DNA from: Brachionus manjavacas
Lineage: Eukaryota > Rotifera > Eurotatoria > Ploima > Brachionidae
Length of the DNA stretch: 64,000 bases
Reading direction: 5' to 3'
Assembly: GCA_019054805.1 (NCBI GenBank)
Contig: JAHQIY010000008.1
Coordinates: 357,501-421,500 of the forward strand
In this document: positions 10,411 through 19,017 of the stretch, one piece after another
Layout of the letters: each line of letters opens with the position of its first letter
How positions within the stretch are numbered: the first letter of the stretch is position 1
The notes under the pieces: model-generated
The model's database searches: none
Told to the model about the DNA's origin: nothing
Seen by the model: only the letters and a program-made list of their open reading frames with translations
Program-made: the position numbers and the translations under genes

Positions 10411-10998
10411 TCAATGCTTCTGCTCTTCGACGTCCAGACCGTTGTCCTCAGTGTCGGTGCCAGTCTCGTTAAAAACGACCCACTTAATTTTGGCTGTACT
10501 CGACGTCTCGCTTGGTTGCAGCACTTGTTTTTGTGTTGACTCCGACTCCTTTTTATTCTGGGGTTCTGTGCTTACTTCACTCGTGCACTCATAACGTTCA
10601 TAATTTTCGTCCCTATGGGTCCACGTTCTAACGACCTCTCGGCCGTCACGGAGCCATTTGACTATCTTCACCTCTGTGTGTGGGAATTCGTCAAAATCGC
10701 ACTCCTTCCTTTCCTTATTATTCCGGAATTGTGAGAAGTGTGTTGAGTCTTGTGGGTTCACGATCCTCGGGTACTGAGAGGTTAAACACCTGATGTTGTC
10801 CCGAGAATCGTAAAAGCTTAAAAACCCTACCGTGTCCAGACGCTTGTTAAAATGGTCCTCGATCACCCTGAAATATCTGATCGGGCCCACTTGACCTCTC
10901 AACTCATCTACAAAGCAGTTCAACATAAAGCTGTCGAAGTGTCGTGGGAAACATCGGATGATAATTTGGTCACACTTTTCTTCTTGACGTCTTTCCAT
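10411..10998 (-). CDS. Extra ORF in the env position with an RRM-like fold
   Basis: 195 codons, intact, in a different frame from gag-pol, lying between integrase and the 3' LTR. There is no signal peptide or membrane segment, so it is not an envelope. Residues 12-17 (IIIRCF) and 56-63 (TVGFLSFY) sit where RNP2 and RNP1 strands of an RNA-recognition motif would be. Between them lies a helix-loop-strand stretch with GPIRYFRVIED, as in RRMs. The rest is charged and ends in a Ser/Thr/Glu-rich tail. If the reading is right, it would be an RNA-binding accessory protein. The RNP1 position lacks the usual first aromatic, so the call needs a structure prediction. Confidence 0.55.
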   Translation of the reverse strand: MERRQEEKCDQIIIRCFPRHFDSFMLNCFVDELRGQVGPIRYFRVIEDHFNKRLDTVGFLSFYDSRDNIRCLTSQYPRIVNPQDSTHFSQFRNNKERKECDFDEFPHTEVKIVKWLRDGREVVRTWTHRDENYERYECTSEVSTEPQNKKESESTQKQVLQPSETSSTAKIKWVVFNETGTDTEDNGLDVEEQKH

Positions 10999-11158
10999 TT
11001 TTGGTTATTTTTGATTAATATGAAAAATAAGTTATACGATGATCACTTATGTATTTAAATTTGATGATTCATTAAACTTGTCTTTTATAGTTGTATAATA
11101 AATTAAAATTAAAACTGTTACTCGAAACCATATTTACAATTGCTTAACTTTTCTTCAT

Positions 11159-14100
11159 TCATTTATGAGACGGATCGTACCTGTCCGGAGGCTTACGTTG
11201 ACGTCGCGGCCTATCTGGGACATATATATCTGTATTAATTTTTTTTTTGAAGGTTGGGTCACTCAGGTCATCGATGTTGTCTTCTGGTGGTTTAGTTTGA
11301 TCCGGATTTAAAGTGGTTGCCATGACCAGTTGGATTGGTTTGGGTCGGTTCGTTTCGACGTCCACGCTTGTTCCTGGTAGTATCTCTCCAATCCTTTTTT
11401 CTCTTCCTCTTTTATCCTTTTTGACCCTTTTTATCAACTTTCTGGCGTATACTGTTCTTGGATTGGCTTTAATTTTAGGGATCTTTTGGACTGTTGGTTC
11501 GGTCAATTCGTGTCCCTCATCTAGTTTATAGAAATGTCTTTTTAACCTTGATCTGTTTACTGTGATTCCGCGTCCTTTCTTGAACAGCGGCTTAATAATA
11601 TAATTGACGTCATTAACCTTTTCGGTGACGAGATATGGGCCTTTCCATTTGTAAATAAACTTCTTACATTGGCCCTTCTTGGTTTCGTCATTTTTAAGCC
11701 AGACCGCGTCACCCCTTTTGAAAGGTGCTGCCATAACTTGTCTGTCGTATATTAACTTGGCTTTCAACATTTTTATGTCGCGGTTAATCCGTACTCTTTC
11801 ATGGGCTATCTTTAGAGTCTTCTTTATTTTATCTGCATATCCGGCTGTGTCCAATTTTAAATTAATTTGCGGCGTCTGGTAAATGAGGTCAATGGGCCTT
11901 TTTGGCTTGTGGCCGAACATCAATTCGTCTGGTGTATATTTTGTGGTTGAATGTACCGCTGAGTTATACGCTAGTTTGAGTAAAGGCAACAACTCATTAC
12001 AGTCATCGTGTGTTTTATTTACGTAGCACGTTATCATTCTCTTCATCACTCGATTTACTCTCTCACTTAATCCATCACATTTAGGGTTAAAAGGTGTTGT
12101 TCGAAGACGTCTCATATCCGAAAGTTCCCATAGCTCTTCAAGTAACTTGGATTGATAATTCTTTGCCTGGTCTGACAGAATGGCTTCCGGTATCCCGTAT
12201 CTACAAATAAAATCTAAAAGGCATCCGGCCGTCGATTTGGCGTCTATGTTTTTCATACCATAAAGTTCAAGCCATTTTGTAAAATGGTCAATAATAACGA
12301 GTATGTATTTACAACCATTTTTACTAACCTTAAGAGGGCCTAAAATATCGGTGGTGAGTATTTCCAATGGCTTGTTTGACAGTATTGGTTTGAGTGGCAC
12401 TTTGATGTTTCGTAGAGGATTAGACGTCCTTTGGCACATTAGGCATTCTTGAATGAACTTTTTAACATCTGTATGATACTTTGGCCAGTAAAATCTATTT
12501 CTTATTCTGTTTAAGGTTTTGTCAAACTTTAAGTGTCCACTTGTAATCGACGTGTGTTGGGACTCGATCACTTTTGTTCTTTCTGTTTTTGGGACTACGT
12601 ACTGTATAACCTTGTTTTCTTTTTCATTTGAAACTCGCCATAAGGTGTCATTATCAATTTTTAAATTATCTTTTTCTTTCATGTATGCACCTTGTTCGTC
12701 GTTTAACGTCGACTCGTTGACTTTCTTATAATCTATTTCTCCTTTAACAAGTTTCTTTGCCCATTCGATGTTCTCGTCCGCAGCTTGTTCACACTTACCG
12801 TCTATTTCTTTAAACAGCAAAACATTTATAGTCGTTGACTCTTCTTCGATATCACTCCACTCCTCTTCTTCCAGAATTATTTCCAATTCGTTCAAAGTGT
12901 CCTTTTTAGTCATTAAATTATTAATTATGTACTCTTCTTTTTCCATTGACGTCTCGGTGTATTTGTCTATTGGCCATCTAGATAGACCGTCGGCGTTTCC
13001 GTTTTTGGATCCAGGTCGATACTAAATGTCGAAATCAAACATTTCAAGCCTAATTATCCATCGGGCCAATCTAGGTGCTGGATTTTTTACAGTGTGGATC
13101 CATTTAAGTGGTTGGTGATCTGTAACCACTGTAACTACCACACCGAACAGAAACTCTTTAAAGTGCTCCATTGCATTTACTATGGCTAGCATCTCTTTTT
13201 CCGACGTCGAATACTTTTGTTCGGCTTTACTGAGTTTTCGTGAGTAGTAAGCTATTGGGTTGAGACGTCCCCTTTCATCTTTTTGAGATGGCACTGCGCC
13301 TATGCCTATGTTACATGCGTCTACCTCTAAATAGAATCGCTTTGAAAAATCTGGAAGCGTTAGAATAGGCTCATTGACTAGTTTGTTTTTTAATGTGTCA
13401 AATGCGTTTTGGCATTGGTCGTTCCATGCAAACTTTACATCTTTTTTGCACAGTTCATGAAGCGGATATGCTATTCTAGCAAAATCTTTTACAAATTTCC
13501 TATAGTATGATGTTATTCCAACAAAAGCTAGGGTTTGATCGACGTCTTCTGGCTTTTTATGTTTTGTTACTGCTTAAATTTTTTCATTTGATGGTTTGAT
13601 CGTACCATTCTCTACTATGTGGCATAAAAACGTGATTGAAGTTTGGAAAAATTTGCATTTTTTACGCTTGATTTTTAGTCCATGTTCTCGAAAAATTTCG
13701 AAAATTTTGTTCAAGTGTTTGAGATGATCTTCGACGGTTTCGGAGAAGACTATAATATCGTCAAGATACACCCAGCAACATACACCAATCAGCTTTTTAA
13801 AAATATCGTCCATGAAACGTTGGAATGTTGCTCCTGAGTTGGTTTGTCCCATGGGCATGACGTTGAACTAAAAATGGCCAAACTCGCAGGTAAAAGCGGT
13901 GTATTTCTTGCATTCTTTCTCGACGACGATTTGAAAATAACCTGAGTGTAAATCAAACTTTGAGAATATTTTGGCTCTTTTCAAACTAAACAGCAGGACG
14001 TCAATTCTTGGTAACGGGTATGCATCCCTCACCGTCAACTTGTTTAACTTCCGATAGTCAATTGTCAGACGTATGCCTCCATCGGCCTTTTTCACTAAAT

Positions 14101-15463
14101 GTATTGGTGACGAGTATGGTGACTTGCTAGGTCGAATCAGTTTTGAGTCCAGCATCTCGTCTATGATGTTCTTAAACTCCTTTTTCTTGGAAAATGGTAT
14201 TGGCCTTGTTTTAACATTGAATGGAGTTTTGTCGTACAATTCGATCTTATGTGTTGCTCTTGATGTTGGTGTAAGATCTTTATAGCTTTTTGCCGACAAT
14301 TCTTCGATTTGTCTGTTGATTTGGTATCTATATACGTCGAGTGTCTCTTCATTTATTTCTGTTTGTCCGGTGTTAATGTTATTCACACTATAGATGTCTT
14401 GGCGAATTAACTCGTCGTTGAACTTGGATGAGTCAATTGAACTAAAAATCATCTTCGCTTGGCCAAGTGAGTCATTTGGAATCTTCAACATCATTTTCTC
14501 ACAATTTTTCAATTGTGTACCAAATGTTCCTTCGGACAAAAACTCTTCCATATGCTTGCTATCGTATGATCTCGACGTCCAATTTTTCAAAATATTCAAT
14601 GCGTCTCTAGACGTCTCAAATCTCTTTAGTGTATCTAAACCTAGGATCACTTCGTTGTATAAATTATGAATCACGAGCGCCTCAAACACTACTTCGTTCC
14701 CATTCACTTCGAATTTCGCCGTCACTCGCCCGTACGTCTTCATCTCCTCTCCCAAAGGGTTGCATACTTCCATTGAAATCTTGTTTGGTGTCAATTCCAG
14801 CGCGTCACATACTCTATTGCTTATGCAAGAATGTTTTGCACCCGTATCTACTAGAAATAAAGCGTACATATCATTCAATTTACCTATTCCATGCATCTCT
14901 GTGGGCTGTGGATTAATATTGTTCAATGCGTCCTTGGGCTTGTTTGGGCAATCGCGTTTGTAGTGTCCTATCTTGTTACAGTTGTAACATTTGATTTCTT
15001 CATTGTTATACAGCTGGCTTTGTTGTCTATTTTGATTTTGTTGTTGGTAGTTTTGGCTGTTTGATTGATAATGTTGGTTGCTCTGGTATGATTGATTTTG
15101 GTTTTGTCTTGTGTTTATCGACGTCACTTTGTCGATTTTGTGCGGGTTATTATGGATGAATAAATCGAATTCTTTGCTCCATGTTCTGACGTCCGTTCTT
15201 CTTGCATCGAACTTTTCGGGTGGTTTGATAAATATAAAAGGAAACATTGTAACGTTTGTTTCATATTCCGGGTGTCTTTCGTCTGCAAATCTAACACGTC
15301 TATTTTGTGCTTGAAAAGTTGAATCTTCACTGTTTATTGATGCATTTGGTGCAGATGGGTTCATCACATCGGGTTGATTTCTTGTCTCTGAATATGTGTT
15401 TGGTGTGCTGTTCATTCGTAAAGATGTGTCCACGTACGGGTAGTCGACATCGTCAGTCGTCAT
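11159..15463 (-). pseudogene. Gypsy gag-pol polyprotein, three in-frame stops
   Basis: One continuous frame from 15463 down to 11159. Landmarks in order: a Gln/Asn-rich leader with zinc knuckle CYNCNKIGHYKRDC, protease LFLVDTGAKHSCIS, RT with YLDDIIVFS, RNase H with TDHQPLKW, integrase HHCC zinc site (HTSITSGH ... CLMC), integrase core Asp and Glu residues (TTDILGPL, LSDQAKNY, SERVNRVM), and a KWKGPYLV (GPY/F) module with a basic tail. There is no chromodomain. Stops are TAG 13868-13870, TAA 13574-13576 and TAG 13022-13024, each at a site where related proteins often have Gln. After WSKEFDLFIHNNPH the frame jumps almost at once to the Gln-rich linker, so the capsid core is deleted. Confidence 0.9.
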
Positions 15464-15468
15464 TGATG

Positions 15469-15900
15469 TTAACTGAGTGTTTGGTCTTGATGTGGTCGTT
15501 GTTGGTGTTGACGTCGTCGGTGTAGCTTGAAGTTTTGCACATGCATTACTCGTTGGTCGGTTTGTTGTTGAGGTTTCGTTTGCGTTGACGTTTGAACATA
15601 TAAACTGTGGCGTGTTGTTGCTACTAATTTGCTTAATAAGATTGATAGACTCGTGTATTTATTTGTTTCTAAGGCTCTTTGGCGTCGAAAATTTGAAATC
15701 ATCATCGTTATGAAGAAAATGAACGAGGAAGTGATTATAAATATTGACTGGTTGTTCGACCAAACGTCTCTGAGTGTTGTCTCCATGTATCCGTACCACG
15801 TGGTTTGATTGGTGGGGGCTCTAGTTTTTGGTATTCGGGATAAGACGTCTGGTTCATAAATTAATCCTAAAACTAATTTAAATATTTTGAAATAATCCAT
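15469..15900 (-). other. Leader-region ORF of the gypsy element, doubtful
   Basis: 143 codons in another frame just before the gag frame, with a hydrophobic stretch (FIITSSFIFFITMM) and a Gln/Arg-rich end. The gag frame itself is open upstream of its first ATG from about 15655, so gag may start earlier and this ORF may be chance. No recognised domain. Confidence 0.25.
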
Positions 15901-16261
15901 CCTGAATGTTGTGGTCTTAAAAATTTGACGATTGATATGTCGGATGTATTGATTAATTGGGATATATATTTAATTAAATGAATTTACCCAAAAGTTGACT
16001 TGAAAAAAAAACAAACAACGTGATTTTGCTGACGCCGTCCTTGACACAGTACAAATCACAACCAAACACGTGTAATAATCGAATTATGAAAACCCAAAAA
16101 AAATCCCAATGGGCTTATTGACGTCAACCGCTGACTCAATACAGACCATTAATAATCCTATAAACAACCTTCAATCACTCCAGTCTTCCTACTGACCGTG
16201 ATCGAAAAAAAAAAAATCCTATTAATACGCGTGAGTTCGTCCGAACAACTTGTCTAAAGCT

Positions 16262-16282
16262 TGTTCAATAATTGGGCACCAA
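16262..16282 (-). other. Candidate primer-binding site
   Basis: One base inside the 5' LTR, the minus strand reads TGGTGCCCAATTATTG. A TGG start directly inside the LTR is where a tRNA 3' CCA end would pair. I do not assign the tRNA. Confidence 0.55.
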
Positions 16283-16526
16283 TGTTAAATTCTTAATTTT
16301 GTTATCAACTTTAATTTAACTTTGTCCTTGATGGATGGACGTCTGTAGTGGATGGTGTTGTGTTAATAAATAATTAAACAAAACTGAAATTATAATAATA
16401 ACTTTATTTAAATCAACAACATAACTTAAAAAACTAAAAAGAAAAAATAAATCCTCATGGCTTAAACAAACAAACTTATAGACAAAAAGAAATAAACTAA
16501 AAGTAACTAAACTTTTGCATTTAACA
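16283..16526 (-). repeat. Gypsy 5' LTR
   Basis: 244 bp, TG...CA, followed by TTAC target duplication at 16527-16530. Differs from the 3' LTR at three positions (about 98.8% identical). Confidence 0.95.
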
Positions 16527-18205
16527 TTACCGATTCTGAAGATGCTTTTAGGAACGCAATTAAAATATACTTTCCAAATGTTCCTCTTCTCAGGTGTTGG
16601 AATCACTTTTGGAAGTCTTCAAAGCGGTGGATAATTAGTAACAAAAAAATGTCAACAGACGACGTCGGATTCTATTGTGACTCGTTACGTGAGTTATTTT
16701 TACAACCTAATAAAAATTTGTTCGATTCACAACTAGACAAAAAAAAAACAGGCTATACAAATAGTTCGGGTCAGTTGATTCCAGCTTGGAGACAAGAATT
16801 CATCGATTATTTCAACAAATGTATTATGCCAGACATTGAAGGTTTAGCCGCATACTCAGTAAAACCTATTGCTAAAAAATTTTTTAATCATTTCACTGGG
16901 ATTACTACAAACCAAATTGAAGGGCTTAATAACTTATTAAAGTTAATTTGTGATAGAGTAGAATTGCCTTTAGACGTGGTAATTCTTAGTTTAAACCAGT
17001 TATCAGTTTATTATTGTAATGAGATCAAGTTTGGCTTTGTTAATCGTGGTAATTACCGATTGAGACCGGAATTTAAAGAAAAATGTTTTTTAGACACTCG
17101 GTTCATCAACACCAGAGAAACAATGGAACCATCAGAAATTGTAAAATCTTTGATAGCTGATAAAAATGAGCTTTTACAGTCATGTGGTGTAAAATTTACA
17201 ACTATTAGTAACAGTGAAGATAGTTCGATTGAAAGTGATCTCGAAACTATTGCGTCAAGTAAATTACCAAGTTTATCAAACAGTTAAATTGAAGCAAACG
17301 ATGATCCGCAGTCTTCTTTTTGTGAGATCTTATCTACTTTAAATGATAATGTTCTAAATGTTCATGTTGAAAATGATGATGTATCGCAAAATACATTAAC
17401 CCAGTCAACAAAAACATCTTCAACGCTAAACGCCATTACATCTAATACATCTGACGATGATGATTCTGATATAGAAAATTCACCATTCGAGCTTAGAAAT
17501 CGTTATAACTCTAAAATAAGTAGGGCATTATGGTTTGTAAATAATGGCAAAGTTAAGCTTGACACTGCCTTAAAAATTCACTTTGTCACTGACGAAAAAA
17601 ACAACTGCTACCAAGTAAAACTACTCTCAAAAGCAACATGTACATGCTTAGAGAAGAATTCTTGTTGTCACATATTGGCTGTACAATCAATAAATGGAAT
17701 TGAACCAGCATATAAAATACCCAATCTCACAGATTTAACAAAGGCCAAAAATTCTAGAGTTACTGGTAGAAAAAAAAAGGCCATTTGGTAAATTCAGTGG
17801 AGCCTAAAACTAGTACAAGTTCAGCAATTGAAAGTAGCTGTGAATTACTGTTAAAAGAAATATTAATAGAAAACTTTCATGGTGATATTGCTGGTATTCT
17901 TGCTTAGACTATATTAATAAAGAAAAATATGGTAGTTAATGATTTTAGTGTGCTTAGTGACAAATTTCTTAATGTAGATTTTGGGAAGTTAGAGACTTTT
18001 TTCAATAAAATAACATGGAAAACTATTAAAACTTAAATTGAGGAGAAAAATAAGCATTGTATTTGTCCTATTTGCTCGATTATTTGCTACGAACATTCTA
18101 TCGAGTGTGAAAATTGCAAATTTTGGTATCATTTTGATTGTGGTAAAGTAAGTCGATACCATAGATCTGGCAAAAGTAAGTCTTGGATTTGTGAGAAATA
18201 TAAAA
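16527..18205 (+). pseudogene. MULE transposase second half with SWIM and PHD fingers
   Basis: Starts in a TDSEDAFRNAIKIYFPNVPL block carrying the second catalytic Asp, followed by LLRCWNHF. The 212-codon open piece (16649-17287) contains TTNQIEGLNNLLK, the expected third catalytic Glu region. After TAA 17285 the frame continues into an acidic linker and a SWIM zinc finger (CTCLEKNSCCH, about 17639-17670). A one-base slip in an A-run near 17775 shifts frame. TAG 17905 and TAA 18034 follow, then a PHD-like finger (CPIC ... CENC-x4-H-x2-C ... WIC). Its final zinc-binding Cys is Tyr (TAT 18199-18201). Confidence 0.8.
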
Positions 18206-18315
18206 AGCGGAATTTCCGCTTTTTAGTAGGTAATTTTGCGGAATTTTTTAGAAAAATTTCAGCGGAATTTGGCCTGCGGAATTCCGTTTTCCGCATTCCG
18301 CCTTTTAGGGACAAC
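18196..18315 (-). repeat. MULE right terminal inverted repeat
   Basis: Complement of the left repeat, ending in GGGACAAC. The transposase frame runs into it, overlapping the end of the PHD segment. Confidence 0.85.
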
Positions 18316-18325
18316 CGCTTTACTG

Positions 18326-19017
18326 GTATGTGCTTTGACTCTAACCAGTCAGACTTCTTAAGTTCTATTCTAGACTCGAAGGTTTCAGATCAAAATATAA
18401 GGTTTTAAAATAACTTAATTGGGACATGAGGTTCGAAAACAAAAACTATGCAAAACAATTTTCTTCTTGAGACGTCTACAGTAAACTTGTTAAAAAATAA
18501 CTCTGTGACCTTTCCTCACTAATAATTTTGTGTAATAAATTAATTTAATATTAATTAAGTAATACTAAAAAAATTTTGTGACATTCACTAAATTATGTGA
18601 TAAGTAATAATTTAATGTGGCATTTAATATTTCATATAGCTACTTTAATATTCTTTAATGAAAGTTAATATACTGTTTTGACATTTTAATATATACTTTT
18701 TATTAAAATATCAGTATTCTTACAAAGAGTAGGGAAATATTTTTCAACGGTGACGAAAATTATGACCTTAAGTTAATCCTTAATTATGCCCTTAAAATTG
18801 TGTCCTTAATTTTTCAGCTAACAAATTGGATAAAGGTCCAGTAACATTTAAAGTGGACAATACAATTTTAGTAGAGAGCTTCTCATAGTCGAACAAAACT
18901 GTAATGTTAAATGATTTATTTTTTACAAAATATTTGTACATGTCGAATAAAGTTTCAAACAAAAATAATTACAAATAGAAACTAGTTAATAGCTTACAAC
19001 AATTCAAAAAAAGCATT
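18326..19017. other. AT-rich spacer downstream of NDST
   Basis: No coding content seen. The right part (18880-19017) probably includes the NDST 3' UTR; AATAAA-like signals on the minus strand are common by composition and not decisive. Confidence 0.5.

Larger units (their letters stand above)
10126..16526 (-). mobile_element. Ty3/gypsy LTR retrotransposon (6.4 kb)
   Basis: Two 244-bp LTRs (10126-10369, 16283-16526) begin TG and end CA and differ at three sites. The target duplication is TTAC (10122-10125 and 16527-16530). Coding runs on the minus strand: Gag-like leader, zinc knuckle, protease, RT, RNase H and integrase in one frame, then a separate ORF before the 3' LTR. The order protease-RT-RNaseH-integrase is that of Ty3/gypsy. 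Three in-frame stops and a missing capsid region show this copy is not autonomous. The near-identical LTRs indicate a recent insertion into the MULE. Confidence 0.95.
8660..18317 (+). mobile_element. Decayed MULE DNA transposon, split by a gypsy element
   Basis: Inverted repeats of about 120 bp (8661-8785 and 18196-18315) begin GTTGTCCCTAAAAGGCGG and are built from GCGGAA units with an internal AAAGCGGAAATTCCGCTTT palindrome. Flanking sequences TTTTACTG (8652-8659) and CTTTACTG (18318-18325) match at 7 of 8 bases, a plausible 8-bp target duplication. Removing the 6.4-kb gypsy element leaves about 3.25 kb encoding CG-1-like, MULE DDE, SWIM and PHD segments on the plus strand, all broken by stops or frameshifts. 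Confidence 0.8.

Noticed and set aside
10858..11058. Plus-strand ORFs inside the gypsy element (e.g. 10852-11058, 11313-11531, 12768-13025)
   Set aside because: Antisense to integrase and accessory ORF; no independent features.
13022..18036. Reassignment of TAA/TAG to glutamine
   Set aside because: NDST and RIC-8 end at TAG exactly where the families end, and the peptide genes end at TAA. The pattern is confined to decayed elements.
8660..18317. Treating the two MULE halves as two separate genes
   Set aside because: The LTR element with its TTAC duplication sits exactly between them, and the catalytic motifs continue in order across it.
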